Shown piece after piece: positions 1-9,346 of a DNA stretch of 64,000 nucleotides; the first letter of the stretch is position 1; every line of letters starts with the position of its first letter. Made by a program: the position numbers and the translations under genes. The notes beneath the pieces are model-generated. The model did no database searches. It had not been told where the DNA came from and was given only the letters and a program-made list of their open reading frames with translations. The stretch comes from Sphingobium sp. MI1205 (GTDB lineage Bacteria > Pseudomonadota > Alphaproteobacteria > Sphingomonadales > Sphingomonadaceae). The DNA lies in NCBI RefSeq assembly GCF_001563285.1, contig NZ_CP005188.1:1307501-1371500 (forward strand). The letters are read 5' to 3'.

Positions 1-708
1 CGCGCCAATGTTGCAGCGCAGCAAGGAGCGCTTCAATCCGCGCAGGTGAACCAGAACTTCACCCGCATTCGCGCGCCCATCTCCGGCCGCATCGGTCGTT
101 CGCTCTACACGCCCGGCGCGCTCGTTTCGGCGGCGCAGGCGGACGCTCTGGCGACGATCCAGCGCACGGACTCCGTCTATGTCGATGTCACGCAGTCCGC
201 CGCGCAGATCATCGACCTGAAGCAGGCCATGGCATCGGGCGGTGTCAGCGAGGCCGAAGGAGCGCGGATCCAACTAATTCTGCCCAACAATACGGTATAT
301 CCAATCGAGGGCCGCCTGCAATTCGCCGACGTCACGGTCGATCCCAACTCGGGCTCGGTGATTCTGCGCGCGACGTTCCCGAACCCCGACGGATTGCTGC
401 TCCCTGGCATGTACGTTCGGGCGAAGCTCGTCGAAGGGCTGCGCAGGAATGTCATCCTTGCCCCGCAGCAGGGTGTGACGCGCGATCCACGTGGCCGCGC
501 CACTGCAATGGTGGTGGGCAAGGGCGACAAAGTTGAAGTCCGCCAGATCGAAACGGATCGCGCGGTCGGCGACAAGTGGATCGTGACCAAGGGCCTCCAC
601 ACCGGTGACAGGCTGATCGTAGAGGGTTTGATGAACTTGCGCCCGGGTGCGGTCGTCAAACCGGGCAAGCCCCAGCAGATTACCGTTTCGGCGGGGGGAA
701 CCAGGTAA
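1..708 (+). CDS. RND efflux periplasmic adaptor (MFP) subunit, 3' part
   Basis: The reading frame is open from base 1, so the gene begins outside the window; 235 codons of its C-terminal part are visible. The segment starts in the end of the coiled-coil hairpin and lipoyl region (the NFTRIRAPISGRIG motif near residues 18-31), followed by the beta-barrel and membrane-proximal domains typical of AcrA/MexA/OqxA adaptors. Such lipoproteins bridge the inner-membrane pump and the outer-membrane channel. The stop lies 3 bases before the pump start, and the downstream pump and NodT factor make a complete tripartite operon. The GTG at 46 is internal to the open frame and is not the true start. The substrate cannot be read from sequence. 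Confidence 0.93.
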   Translation, partial: RANVAAQQGALQSAQVNQNFTRIRAPISGRIGRSLYTPGALVSAAQADALATIQRTDSVYVDVTQSAAQIIDLKQAMASGGVSEAEGARIQLILPNNTVYPIEGRLQFADVTVDPNSGSVILRATFPNPDGLLLPGMYVRAKLVEGLRRNVILAPQQGVTRDPRGRATAMVVGKGDKVEVRQIETDRAVGDKWIVTKGLHTGDRLIVEGLMNLRPGAVVKPGKPQQITVSAGGTR

Positions 709-711
709 CCC

Positions 712-3700
712 ATGTCCCGCTATTTCATAGACCGGCCCATCTTCGCATGGGTCATCGCCATCGTCATGATGCTTGCAGGCGTCCTGGCAATCCGCTCACT
801 GGCTGTGGCCCAGTTCCCTGAAATCGCGGCGCCCGCCGTGCAGATATCGACCAGCTATCCCGGCGCCAACGCGGAGACGCTGGAAAGCACGACGACGCAG
901 GTGATCGAGCAGCAGCTCAAGGGCATCGACCACTTGCGCTACTTCTCGTCATCGAGTGACGGCGCGGGCCGCCTGACCATCACCCTGACGTTCGAGCAGG
1001 GCACCGATCCTGACATCGCTCAGGTTCAGGTGCAGAACAAACTCGCACAGGCGACGCCGCTGCTTCCGCAGGAAGTGCAGCAGCAGGGCCTGCGCGTGAC
1101 CAAGTCGAGCGCCACATTTCTCATGATCATGGCCATCTATGCCGATGATGGTATCCACGACCAGCAGGATGCGGGCGACTTCATCGCATCCTCGTTGCAG
1201 GACCCGATCAGCCGCCTGAACGGCGTGGGTGATACCCAGCTTCTGGGTGCGCAATACGCCATGCGCGTCTGGCTCGATCCGACCAAGATGGCCAGTCTGG
1301 GCGTTACCGCGACTGATGTGACCGCCGCGATCCGGGCGCAGAACGCACAGGTTTCCGCCGGCCAGGTCGGCGCTTCGCCGTCACCCAAGGGACAAGCGCT
1401 CAACGCCACGATAGCCGCCCAGTCGCGCCTGCGCACCGCCGAGCAATTCCGCAAGATCATGCTGCGGAACAATCCCGATGGCTCGGTGGTCCACCTTTCC
1501 GACGTCGCACGCGTCGAACTGGGCGCCGAAAACTACAGCTTCGGCGCCTCACTCAACGGCCATCCAGCCGCGGGCTTGGGCATCAAGCTGGCGCCCGGCG
1601 CCAACGCCCTCGATACCGTGGACGGTGTGAAGACGAAGATCGACCAGCTCTCCAAGGACTTTCCGAGCTGGGTGAAGTACAAGTTCCCGGTCGATAACTC
1701 GACTTATGTCAAGCTCTCCGTCGAGCAGGTTGTCCATACACTTGTCGAAGCAGTCGTGCTCGTCTTCCTCGTCATGTTCCTGTTCCTGCAAAACTGGCGC
1801 GCGACGCTGATCCCCACCATCGCCGTCCCTGTGGTCCTGCTGGGATCGATCGCGATCCTGCAATTGGCCGGCTTTACCATCAATACCTTGACCCTGTTCG
1901 GCATGGTCCTGGCGATCGGCCTCCTGGTCGATGATGCCATTGTCGTAGTGGAGAATGTCGAACGTCTCATCCAGACTGAAGGGCTGAGCCCCAGGGAAGC
2001 GGCGCGCAGGTCGATGGACGAGATCAGCGGTGCGCTGGTCGGCATCGGCCTCGTGCTTTCGGCGGTGTTCCTGCCGATGGCGTTCTTCGGCGGTTCCACC
2101 GGCGTGATCTTCCGCCAATTCTCGATCACGATAGTCTCCTCGATGGTGCTTTCGGTGCTGGTCGCCCTAATCCTGACGCCGGCGCTTTGCGCGACCATCC
2201 TCAAGCCGGCTAAGGACGGCCATGGTCATGGCGAAGGTAAGCAGACCGGTATCGCTGGCCTGTTCAACCGTTTCTTCGCCTGGTTCAATGCCGCGTTCGA
2301 TCGCGGGGTGGGACGCTACGGCGGGACGGTAGAGAAAGTTGAACGCCGTTGGGTCCGAACGATGCTGATCTATGCCGCCATCGTGATTGGCATGGGTGTC
2401 ATCTTCCTGCGGATTCCCGGCGGTTTCCTGCCCGACGAAGACCAGGGCATCCTGATCAATCAGGTGTCGATGCCGGCGGGCACGACCCTGGAGGAAACCG
2501 AACGCACGCTCGCCCGAGTGCGCAATTACTACTTCAAGAATGAAAAGGCCAACGTCGCTGACATCTTCACGATCTCGGGCTTCGGATTCGTCGGACAGGG
2601 AGAGAATGTGGGCCTTGCCTTTGTCCGCATGAAGGACTGGTCCGAACGCAAGGGCAAGGACAACGCGGTGATGGCGATCGCGCAGCGCGCCAACATGGCG
2701 TTCCACAAGATATCCTCCGGCATGGTCATCGCCTTTGCTCCGCCCGCCGTGCAGGAACTGGGTAACGCCACGGGCTTCGAGTTCCAGCTCGTCGACAGGG
2801 GCGGTCTTGGCCATCAGAAGATGCTCGAAGCGCGAAACCAGTTCCTCGGCATGGCCGCCGGTGACGAGCGTCTGGCGCAAGTTCGTCCCAACGGTCTTGA
2901 GGACACGCCTCAGCTCAAGCTCAATGTCGATCAGGCCGCTGCCGGTACTCTCGGCATCGCCCAGTCCGACATCAATGCGACCATCAGCACCGCGATGGGC
3001 AGTACCTACGTCAATGACTTCATCGACCGCGACCGTGTGAAAAGGGTGTTCGTGCAGGCCGATGGCCAGTTCCGCTCCACTCCCGACGCGATTGGCGCGT
3101 TCTTCGTGCGGGGCAATTCCGGTGTGATGGCGCCGATCTCCTCCTTCGGGAGGACGGAATGGACCTATGGCCCGGCCAAGCTTGAACGCTTCAACGGCGT
3201 TTCGTCGATGCAGATCATGGGTGCGCCGGCGTCGGGCGTTTCGACCGGTGAGGCGATGAAGGTCGTCGAACAGCTTGCCAGCAAGCTGCCCGCGGGCGTC
3301 GGCCTTGAATGGAGCGGCATTTCCTATGAGGAAAGGACCTCCGGCGGCCAGGCCCCGGCGCTCTACGCGCTGTCCATGCTGATCGTGTTCCTGTGCCTTG
3401 CCGCGCTCTATGAGAGCTGGTCGGTGCCGATCGCGGTCATTCTGGTCGTGCCCCTCGGCGTGCTCGGCGCAGTGATCGCGGCGACGCTGGTGGGTCTCAA
3501 CAACGATATCTACCTGCAGGTGGGCCTCATCACGACCATCGGCGTTTCGGCCAAGAACGCGATCCTTATCGTCGAGTTCGCGGAAGAGAAGATGCGGGGC
3601 GGACTGTCTCCGGTGCAGGCGGCCCTCGAAGCCGGCAAGCTGCGTCTGCGGCCGATTCTGATGACAAGCTTCGCCTTCATATTCGGCGTGTTGCCGCTTG

Positions 3701-3900
3701 CGCTCTCCACCGGCGCGGGCGCCGGCGGCCAGAACGCGATAGGCTGGGCCGTGGTGGGCGGGATGGTCTCCGCCACCGTTCTGGCAATCTTCTTCGTACC
3801 CGTGTTCTTCACCGTGGTGAAACGCCTGTTCCGCGAACACCACGGAACGGACGGTGCAAATCTCGACGGCGAGGCTCCGACCGCGTCGCAGGAGGCATGA
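712..3900 (+). CDS. RND multidrug efflux inner-membrane transporter (HAE-1 family)
   Basis: This 1062-residue protein has the length and layout of AcrB/MexB/OqxB proton-drug antiporters. It shows the N-terminal [10 protein letters not shown] start, two blocks of transmembrane helices around large periplasmic loops, the TM4 proton-relay pair in [16 protein letters not shown], and the TM10 lysine in [16 protein letters not shown] His-rich cytoplasmic linker (HGHGEGK) sits between the halves. HAE-1 pumps take hydrophobic and amphiphilic drugs from periplasm or membrane using the proton gradient. The start lies 3 bases after the adaptor stop and the end overlaps the outer-membrane factor by ATGA. 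All key proton-relay residues appear intact. Substrate range is unknown. Confidence 0.95.
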   Translation: MSRYFIDRPIFAWVIAIVMMLAGVLAIRSLAVAQFPEIAAPAVQISTSYPGANAETLESTTTQVIEQQLKGIDHLRYFSSSSDGAGRLTITLTFEQGTDPDIAQVQVQNKLAQATPLLPQEVQQQGLRVTKSSATFLMIMAIYADDGIHDQQDAGDFIASSLQDPISRLNGVGDTQLLGAQYAMRVWLDPTKMASLGVTATDVTAAIRAQNAQVSAGQVGASPSPKGQALNATIAAQSRLRTAEQFRKIMLRNNPDGSVVHLSDVARVELGAENYSFGASLNGHPAAGLGIKLAPGANALDTVDGVKTKIDQLSKDFPSWVKYKFPVDNSTYVKLSVEQVVHTLVEAVVLVFLVMFLFLQNWRATLIPTIAVPVVLLGSIAILQLAGFTINTLTLFGMVLAIGLLVDDAIVVVENVERLIQTEGLSPREAARRSMDEISGALVGIGLVLSAVFLPMAFFGGSTGVIFRQFSITIVSSMVLSVLVALILTPALCATILKPAKDGHGHGEGKQTGIAGLFNRFFAWFNAAFDRGVGRYGGTVEKVERRWVRTMLIYAAIVIGMGVIFLRIPGGFLPDEDQGILINQVSMPAGTTLEETERTLARVRNYYFKNEKANVADIFTISGFGFVGQGENVGLAFVRMKDWSERKGKDNAVMAIAQRANMAFHKISSGMVIAFAPPAVQELGNATGFEFQLVDRGGLGHQKMLEARNQFLGMAAGDERLAQVRPNGLEDTPQLKLNVDQAAAGTLGIAQSDINATISTAMGSTYVNDFIDRDRVKRVFVQADGQFRSTPDAIGAFFVRGNSGVMAPISSFGRTEWTYGPAKLERFNGVSSMQIMGAPASGVSTGEAMKVVEQLASKLPAGVGLEWSGISYEERTSGGQAPALYALSMLIVFLCLAALYESWSVPIAVILVVPLGVLGAVIAATLVGLNNDIYLQVGLITTIGVSAKNAILIVEFAEEKMRGGLSPVQAALEAGKLRLRPILMTSFAFIFGVLPLALSTGAGAGGQNAIGWAVVGGMVSATVLAIFFVPVFFTVVKRLFREHHGTDGANLDGEAPTASQEA

Positions 3901-5324
3901 AAATGCGAAATGTGAAAGCGCTTACCGCCACTTCGCTGGCGCTCGCGCTGGCGGCCTGCAACATGGCGCCCAAATATGTCCGCCCCGAACTGCCCGTCCC
4001 CGCGACGAGTCCATCGGCGCCAGTCGAAGGGACGGCGGATGATGCGGCCAGCGTGTCGGCCGATACCGCTTGGAAGGATTTCTTCACTGACCCGCGCTTG
4101 GTGCGCGTCATCCAGACCGCGCTTGACAACAACCGCGACTTGCGCATTGCGGTCGCCAATGTCGAGCAGGCGCGCGCACAATACCGCGCGCAGCGTGCTG
4201 ATCTGCTGCCCACGCTGGGCGCCAGCGGCAGCGCGACCTATCAGGATCAGCCGTTCGCCCAGTCATCGGCGGGCGGCTCCGGATCGGCAACCGGCCGGAC
4301 GGACATTTACAGCGCCCCGGTGGGCGTTTCGGCATGGGAGATCGATCTCTTCGGTCGGGTCCGCAATCTGAGCAAGGCCGCGCAGGAATCCTACTTCGCC
4401 TCAGTCGAGAACCGCAATGCCGCGCAGGTCTCGCTGATCGCCGAAACGGCGACGGCATGGCTGACGATGGCGGCGGATCAGGAACGGCTTCGGATCGCCC
4501 GAGATCTCGAAACGGCATTCGGACAGACGCTCGATCTCACCAAGGCGCGGTTCGCCAAGGGCGTCGCTTCCGAACTCGAAGTGCATCAGGCCCAGACCAG
4601 CTACGATCAGGCCCGTTCTGACATTGCCTCGGCAGCCACCCTGGTCGCGCAGGACAAGAATGCGCTCGATCTGCTGGCGGGAACCAGCCTCGCGCCCGAC
4701 GTCCTTCCGGCCACACTGCCCGAAAGCGACGTGACGCTGACCAACCTGCCGGCGGATCTGCCTTCAACGCTGCTGTTGCGCCGCCCGGACATTGCCGCCG
4801 CAGAGCACCGGTTGAAGGTGGCCAACGCCAATATCGGCGCGGCCCGCGCGGCGTTCGTCCCGAACATTTCGCTCACCGCCGCTTTCGGAACCGTAAGCCT
4901 TGGCCTCTCCAACCTGTTCAAATCGGGTAGCGACTTCTGGTCAGTGGCGCCCTCGGCCACTGTGCCAATCTTCGATTTCGGCAAGAACCAGGGCAACCTT
5001 CGCTACGCTCGCGCCACTTACGATGCCATGGTCGCAACGTACGAGAAGAGTGTGCAGACGGGCTTCAGGGAAGTCGCCGATGCACTCACCCGGCGGGCGA
5101 CGATGACCGCGCAACTGGAAGCGCAGACCTCGCTGCGGGACTCCGCGCGGGCCGGCTATCGCCTGTCGGACGCCCGCTTCCGGGCGGGTGTCGATGACTT
5201 CCTGACGACGCTCGATGCCCAGCGCACGCTCTACAATGCCGAGCAGGCACTGGTCGCTACGCGGCTGATCCGGGCAAGCAATATGGTAGAGATCTACCGT
5301 TCTATCGGTGGCGGGTTGAAATAG
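3897..5324 (+). CDS. NodT/OprM-family outer-membrane efflux lipoprotein
   Basis: A 475-residue outer-membrane factor. The N-terminus is a lipoprotein signal with lipobox LALAAC (Cys about residue 20), followed by the [12 protein letters not shown] motif common to NodT/OprM proteins. Two OEP repeats follow, with the conserved [14 protein letters not shown] segment near residues 292-305. It forms the trimeric exit duct for the RND pump. The start overlaps the pump stop by four bases (ATGA), indicating translational coupling; a second in-frame ATG at 3903 is an alternative. No T-rich terminator is visible directly downstream. Confidence 0.95.
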   Translation: MKMRNVKALTATSLALALAACNMAPKYVRPELPVPATSPSAPVEGTADDAASVSADTAWKDFFTDPRLVRVIQTALDNNRDLRIAVANVEQARAQYRAQRADLLPTLGASGSATYQDQPFAQSSAGGSGSATGRTDIYSAPVGVSAWEIDLFGRVRNLSKAAQESYFASVENRNAAQVSLIAETATAWLTMAADQERLRIARDLETAFGQTLDLTKARFAKGVASELEVHQAQTSYDQARSDIASAATLVAQDKNALDLLAGTSLAPDVLPATLPESDVTLTNLPADLPSTLLLRRPDIAAAEHRLKVANANIGAARAAFVPNISLTAAFGTVSLGLSNLFKSGSDFWSVAPSATVPIFDFGKNQGNLRYARATYDAMVATYEKSVQTGFREVADALTRRATMTAQLEAQTSLRDSARAGYRLSDARFRAGVDDFLTTLDAQRTLYNAEQALVATRLIRASNMVEIYRSIGGGLK

Positions 5325-5845
5325 CCTCGTTACGGCAAGACTGCATCCTTACAGATCTCCAAATAAAGAAGGGTTTCCGAGAGTTTTCGTCAAATAAATG
5401 AACCAATGAGCGCCGGTATGGGTTCAATTTGTCTGTCGGAAAACAGATGTATTCCGGTTTTTTAGATCCGACCAATTTTACAGTAAGAACGTGCCTGCGG
5501 CATCGTACCGCAGTCCGGTTTGGCGAAATGCACGAAAAGCCCTGTCGGATGGGAAAACTGCCCAGCAACTTCGAAAGCAAGGTTTTCCGTCAGGGGGCAA
5601 CGGCAGCTGTATAGGGGCGCCGGTCGAAACCGGCCATTCTCCTATCTGCCCAAGAGGCGCCACAAGCCGCCGCCTGAATGAACGGCCGGTTTGGAAGACA
5701 AGCGAAGTATCGCGAACGTCAGCTATGTTGGCGTTCGTTGCCTGACAGACCCGACCTTAGGGCGAGTTCAGCGAATAATAATAATAATAATCGATCCGCA
5801 TTATTGGCTGTCACTCCATGGTGGGCAAGCCATTTTGGGATACGA
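5325..5845. other. Non-coding stretch between efflux operon and ampR
   Basis: About 520 bases without a convincing gene. It lies downstream of both flanking genes, since the efflux operon and ampR converge here. It is less GC-rich than its surroundings. It holds three short perfect inverted repeats: arms CTGCGG/CCGCAG at 5495-5513, GCCGGT/ACCGGC with a CGAA loop at 5619-5634, and CGAACG/CGTTCG at 5712-5736. An AAT microsatellite lies at 5774-5791. None of the hairpins has a following T-run, so none is a clear intrinsic terminator. The open frames here lack ribosome sites and recognisable motifs. Confidence 0.6.
5774..5791. repeat. AAT trinucleotide microsatellite (6 copies)
   Basis: Six uninterrupted AAT units lie in the non-coding stretch just downstream of ampR, immediately followed by TCG and later by ATTATT. 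Such an AT-only run is unusual in this GC-rich sequence. It is outside any likely promoter, so no regulatory role is proposed. Confidence 0.85.
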
Positions 5846-6721
5846 TCACGCCTCCGCTGCAACCTCATTCATCAGCCAGTGCCGAAATGAACGCATAGCA
5901 TCGCTGTCCTTTCGCGATATAAGCCGGGTCAGCCAGTAGCGCCCAGCATCGACCGCAATGTCGAATGGCTGGACTAGGTGCTCGGCGATTAGTTCGTATG
6001 TAAACATCGCAGCGGGCGCCAGCGCTACTCCCAGGCCATTTGCCGCCGCCGCAACCATCAGTGCGGAGCTGTCGAATACCGGGCCGCGCAGCACGGGTTG
6101 AGAGGCACCTGCCGCTTCAAACCAGCGACGCCATTCGTCGGGCCGATAGGAACGCAATAATAATTCCTGGGTCAGGTCGCGGGGGCTGCTCAGCCGGTGG
6201 GCGATCGACGGCGCGCAGAGCGGGGTCAACCTAGCCTCGAACAGCGGTTCTGCAATGGTGCCATGCCACGCGCCGTCCCCGAAGCGGATCGCGAAGTCGA
6301 GCGCTTCGCCCGCGATGTCGACGCGGTTGTTGTTGGTTGAAACGCGCAAGTCGATGTGAGGACAGGCACGCTCGAACCCGCCAAGCCGATGAAGCAGCCA
6401 GCCGGTCGCGAACGTACCGACGACGCCGATGTGCAACACCTCGCGAAATCGACCGTCCGTATATTGGTCGAGCAAAGCGCCTACCCGATCGAACATGTCG
6501 GCCAGCACTGGCACCAGAGCCTGCCCGTCGTCGGTTAGTGCCAAGCCCCGCGGCAGCCGATGGAACAGACGGGTGCCGAGCCGCCGTTCGAGTTGCGCAA
6601 CCTGATGGCTCACGGCCCCTTGACTGACGCACAGTTCGATCGCGGCGCGAGTGAAGTTGAGATGGCGCGCCGCCGCCTCGAAAGCACGTAGGGCATTGAG
6701 AGGAAGCTGGGATCGATCCAT
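5846..6721 (-). CDS. ampR: AmpR-type LysR transcriptional regulator of beta-lactamase
   Basis: A 291-residue LysR-family regulator that reads closely like AmpR. The N-terminal winged HTH contains LPLNALRAFEAAARHLNFTRAA and ELCVSQGAVSHQV (about residues 6-42). The effector domain has the AmpR-type stretches VGTFATGWLL (about 100-109), NNRVDIAGEALDFAIRFGDGAWHGT (split motif, about 130-155), LLRSYRPDEW and the C-terminal YWLTRL. AmpR senses muropeptides and switches between repressing and activating an adjacent beta-lactamase gene. The gene is divergent from a metallo-beta-lactamase with a 97-base shared control region, the classical ampR-bla arrangement. The muropeptide import and recycling genes (ampG, ampD) are not in the window. 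Confidence 0.92.
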   Translation of the reverse strand: MDRSQLPLNALRAFEAAARHLNFTRAAIELCVSQGAVSHQVAQLERRLGTRLFHRLPRGLALTDDGQALVPVLADMFDRVGALLDQYTDGRFREVLHIGVVGTFATGWLLHRLGGFERACPHIDLRVSTNNNRVDIAGEALDFAIRFGDGAWHGTIAEPLFEARLTPLCAPSIAHRLSSPRDLTQELLLRSYRPDEWRRWFEAAGASQPVLRGPVFDSSALMVAAAANGLGVALAPAAMFTYELIAEHLVQPFDIAVDAGRYWLTRLISRKDSDAMRSFRHWLMNEVAAEA

Positions 6722-6727
6722 CGCTTA

Positions 6728-6756
6728 GTTATGAATTAAACTCATGACTCTGTCGA
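6728..6756 (-). promoter_or_regulatory. Candidate sigma-70 promoter of ampR
   Basis: On the minus strand a -35-like TCGACA (6756-6751) is separated by 17 bases from a -10-like CATAAC (6733-6728). Only six bases (TAAGCG) separate the -10 element from the ampR ATG, so transcription would begin at or next to the start codon and the message would be nearly leaderless. No ribosome-binding site is visible before ampR, which agrees with this. The promoter matches are imperfect. Confidence 0.45.
6731..6745. promoter_or_regulatory. Candidate AmpR/LysR operator between ampR and the lactamase gene
   Basis: A 15-base inverted repeat, ATGA-N7-TCAT, contains the T-N11-A core expected of LysR-family binding sites. 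It lies in the ampR/lactamase intergenic region and inside the spacer of the proposed ampR promoter, a placement compatible with AmpR autorepression. It is the best dyad in this region, but binding is inferred only. Confidence 0.5.
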
Positions 6757-6818
6757 GAAATGATGCTTTGTTTCTGCATCGTCCATGTCGCAATCCTGGC
6801 TGCGAAGGAGATTTGTAA

Positions 6819-7691
6819 ATGTCGAGGATGCGACTTTTAACGGCGGGCGCGTTGGCAGCATTGTTGGGCTCGATTAGTCTATTGGCGCAAACGCAGGAGG
6901 ACGTCCTGACCAAGCCCATTATCGGCTCCCGAACCGCAGAATGGCTTTCCCCCCTGCCGCCACAGAAAATCTTCGGCAATAGCTATCTTGTTGGCTTCGG
7001 CGGTCTGAGTGTCGCCTTGATCGACACAGGTGCGGGGCTGATTCTGATTGATGGCGCGTTACCGCAGGCTGCACCCGCCATCCTCGACAATGTCAGGCGG
7101 CTGGGCTTTCATCCGCGCGACATCAAATATATTCTCAGCACCGAACCCCATTTCGACCATGCCGGTGGCATCGCGGCGCTGGCGCGCGACACGGGCGCTA
7201 CCGTCGTCGCCAGTCCACGGGGTGCGGAAGGACTGCTGGCCGGTCGCCTTGCTGCCGATGATCCGCAGCATGGTTATGGCGGCTCCTGGCCGGCCGTGGC
7301 AAAGGTTCAAACCATCCGCGACCACCAAACCCTGCGGCTGGGTAATACAACGGTCACCGCGCTGGCAACGCCGGGTCATACCATGGGCAGCATGAGCTGG
7401 CGCTGGAAGTCGTGCGAACAGCGGACGTGCCGGATGATCATATTTGCCGCGAGCTTGAACCCGGTATCGACCGACGATTATCGTTACACCGCGCCGACCG
7501 CGCGCCCGATCGTCACCGGTTTCAGCAAAAGCTATAAAGCGATGAACAAGACCCCCTGCGATATCCTGATCTCGGCCCACCCGGACAATGCCGGCGAAGG
7601 CCGGTACAACGACCACCCCGGAGCCTGCCGCGCTTATGCCGAACACTCGCGCAAAGCGCTGGGCCAGCGCATGAAATCACAGCGGCGCTGA
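6819..7691 (+). CDS. Subclass B3 metallo-beta-lactamase, B3-E type (Glu at zinc ligand 1)
   Basis: A 290-residue secreted zinc hydrolase with an N-terminal signal peptide (about residues 1-23). The fold markers are those of B3 lactamases: zinc motif STEPHFDHAGG (Glu109, His111, Asp113, His114), TPGHTMGS (His187) and ISAHPD (His254). In ordinary B3 enzymes the first motif is HxHxDH; here the first His (standard position 116) is Glu, giving E-x-H-x-D-H. This is the defining feature of the small B3-E group first characterised with SIE-1 from Sphingobium indicum. The expected role is beta-lactam hydrolysis in the periplasm. The start is supported by AAGGAG at 6805-6810, eight bases upstream. Divergent ampR suggests inducible expression. 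Cys247 and Cys270 could form the C-terminal disulfide. Confidence 0.92.
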   Translation: MSRMRLLTAGALAALLGSISLLAQTQEDVLTKPIIGSRTAEWLSPLPPQKIFGNSYLVGFGGLSVALIDTGAGLILIDGALPQAAPAILDNVRRLGFHPRDIKYILSTEPHFDHAGGIAALARDTGATVVASPRGAEGLLAGRLAADDPQHGYGGSWPAVAKVQTIRDHQTLRLGNTTVTALATPGHTMGSMSWRWKSCEQRTCRMIIFAASLNPVSTDDYRYTAPTARPIVTGFSKSYKAMNKTPCDILISAHPDNAGEGRYNDHPGACRAYAEHSRKALGQRMKSQRR

Positions 7692-7809
7692 ATGTCCTCA
7701 TGATTGGCACCTGAGCGGAGTGGGCGCGTAGGGAGTCTGAGCGGACGACTGCTTTCGCAAGGTGATCTCTAGGCTTGAACGACCGCTAAGTTGGCGAGTA
7801 CAGACGCTT

Positions 7810-8565
7810 CTATAAATCCGTTCCACTTGTTCCTTGCGGCTTTGAGACGGCTGCGCCGTTCAGACGCAGCCAGGGAAGGAGGAACGGTCGGGGGAACGGC
7901 GAAGTGCCATTGGGCGTTTCGACGTCGATGTTTCGCCGCCTGAACTGCCAGTAGATCACCATGCTCAGGGTCGCGGCATAGAAACACCAGACAGAGGCGA
8001 AAGCGAACTCCTTTACGAGCTGTGCAATCGTCAGGCCGATGATGTTGAGTACCCCATACCATCTGACGACGCGATGGGTAGAAAGCACCAGCGCGCCGCA
8101 GGTGGCGAGAATATACAGCAGCGACACCCCGAAATTGCCAGTGAGCGGGTTGCGGTAGGCGATGGAATACTGCTCGACGGAACAGGTGCTCTCGAAGAAG
8201 ATCAGCCCATAGATCATCCACGCACATACGAGCGCGCCGAGAACGGTCAGCGCCATGATAGCGCTGCGGCGCTGACCGGGCGGCTCCATCAGCAGGACCG
8301 CGAGCGGCATCAGAAAAGGCAGGACGCCTTGGGCGTAGAACATGAACAGGAAAGTGACGTGATCGAGCGCCACCGGTCCGATCCGGCCATCCAGCCCGAG
8401 CCAGACGAAGCCTTCGGTGAACTGATGGGCAGCGAACAAGAGGGGTACGGCGGCAAACAGCAGCGCGCGCGGCTCCCGGACATGGCTCAGCGTCGCCACG
8501 CCGATCGACCCGATCACGCCGGAGGCAACAAAGCTGGCGCTGGCCGAATAGCAGATGCGGCTCAC
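7810..8565 (-). CDS. DUF6629-like multipass membrane protein
   Basis: A membrane protein of about 251 residues when read from GTG at 8565. It has some six or seven hydrophobic helices and motifs resembling the DUF6629 family: CYSASASFVASG at the N-terminus, LLFAAHQFTEGFVWL, VLLMEPPGQRR and FASVWCFYAATLSMVIYW. Function is unknown. Family members normally begin MCYSA or MCFSA; here that initiator position is an ATC (Ile) codon, so the nearest in-frame start is GTG three codons upstream, with only a weak GGA nearby. The frame stays open to an ATG at 8706, but those extra residues look unlike coding sequence. The gene converges with the lactamase gene. Confidence 0.7.
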   Translation of the reverse strand: MSRICYSASASFVASGVIGSIGVATLSHVREPRALLFAAVPLLFAAHQFTEGFVWLGLDGRIGPVALDHVTFLFMFYAQGVLPFLMPLAVLLMEPPGQRRSAIMALTVLGALVCAWMIYGLIFFESTCSVEQYSIAYRNPLTGNFGVSLLYILATCGALVLSTHRVVRWYGVLNIIGLTIAQLVKEFAFASVWCFYAATLSMVIYWQFRRRNIDVETPNGTSPFPRPFLLPWLRLNGAAVSKPQGTSGTDL

Positions 8566-8729
8566 TCCAATAGAAACGGCAGGAACTGCTGTGCAGTGCT
8601 TTCTGCCATATAGCCAGTACGATGACGGAAGGGCGAAACAAATTGGGCGCACATGTCCCCCTCCAGATGAACGACCGACAGCAACCAGACAGGGGCTTCG
8701 GCACACTGAGTGGCCGCAATTGATGGCGG

Positions 8730-9032
8730 TCAGGCGGCTCTTGCAAACTTCTGGACCTTGATGTCGCGCTCATGCTCACGGGCTTGGGCCAGTTCATAGG
8801 CGGTCTGCATCCGCAACAGCGTATCGGCCTTGAGCCCGAAAGCCTTCTCGAACCGAATAGCCATATCGGCAGAGAGGTTCGCATTACCGTTCAACAAGGT
8901 GCTAAGTGCCTGCCTCGAGACGCCAAAATGCTCTGCCAAGGCCGTTACGCTGACCTGTGCCGGCTCAACAATTTCCGTCTTCAGCCAGTCGCCGACGTGG
9001 ACGGCGAGCGAAGGGTGCATCTTAAGCGCCAT
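8730..9032 (-). CDS. higA: HigA-family antitoxin (XRE-type HTH)
   Basis: A 100-residue HTH protein beginning MALKMHPSLAVHVGDWL. The helix-turn-helix is VTALAEHFGVSRQALSTLLNG, followed by the IRFEKAFG motif usual in HigA/VapI antitoxins. It would bind and neutralise the HigB toxin and repress the shared operon through a palindromic operator. It is the second gene of the pair, starting 11 bases inside the end of the toxin gene, the reverse toxin-first order typical of higBA. The start at 9032 was preferred over a longer frame because the product then begins like family members. Confidence 0.9.
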   Translation of the reverse strand: MALKMHPSLAVHVGDWLKTEIVEPAQVSVTALAEHFGVSRQALSTLLNGNANLSADMAIRFEKAFGLKADTLLRMQTAYELAQAREHERDIKVQKFARAA

Positions 9033-9312
9033 GATAATCCTCCAAATCCATATCGACGAGCGCGCCTTCGTCATTCAAGCCAAAGGTCATTCGCCAGTTT
9101 CTTGTCACCGTCATCGACCAGCTACCTTTCCGGTCGCCTGTCAGCTCATGCAATCCGAAATTCGGGGGCACCGACAGTTCATCGAAGCTTTCCGCAGCGT
9201 CGATGAAAGCAAGCATCTTACGCAACCGTCCTGCATCTCCAACCAAGCCTTTAGCGTTGCCGGTCTCAAAGAAGCGGCGCAGGCCTTTGTGCCTGATGCT
9301 CTCAATTTCCAT
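9022..9312 (-). CDS. higB: HigB-family ribosome-dependent mRNA interferase toxin
   Basis: A 96-residue RelE/HigB-fold protein starting MEIESIRHKGLRRFFETG. Family signatures include KGLVGDAGRLRKMLAFIDAA, SVPPNFGLHELTGDRKG and the C-terminal WRMTFG and VDMDLEDYH segments. HigB toxins cleave mRNA on the translating ribosome. It is the first gene of the higBA pair, overlapping higA by 11 bases. ATG at 9312 matches the family start. It has no ribosome site and lies six bases after a good -10 box, so translation may be leaderless. A further upstream frame start (9339) would run into the promoter. Confidence 0.9.
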   Translation of the reverse strand: MEIESIRHKGLRRFFETGNAKGLVGDAGRLRKMLAFIDAAESFDELSVPPNFGLHELTGDRKGSWSMTVTRNWRMTFGLNDEGALVDMDLEDYHGA

Positions 9313-9318
9313 TCTTAG

Positions 9319-9346
9319 ATTATGACTCGTCACGCACAAATGTCAA
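9319..9346 (-). promoter_or_regulatory. higBA promoter
   Basis: On the minus strand a perfect TTGACA (9346-9341) is followed after 16 bases by CATAAT (9324-9319). The higB ATG follows the -10 element by six bases, so the transcript would start at or within a base or two of the initiation codon. The -35 box overlaps the end of the palindromic operator, which fits repression by HigA. Confidence 0.7.

Noticed and set aside
2167..3843. A 558-codon frame antisense to the RND pump
   Set aside because: Charged, low-complexity composition opposite a complete, conserved gene; no ribosome site.
5619..5634. Hairpin GCCGGT-CGAA-ACCGGC as terminator of the efflux operon
   Set aside because: It lies about 295 bases after the stop and has no T-run, so a termination role is not supported.
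7769..8884. A 371-codon open frame on the minus strand overlapping the DUF6629-like gene
   Set aside because: It has no hydrophobic pattern or motif, is rich in Arg, Ser and Pro, and overlaps the convincing membrane protein in another frame.
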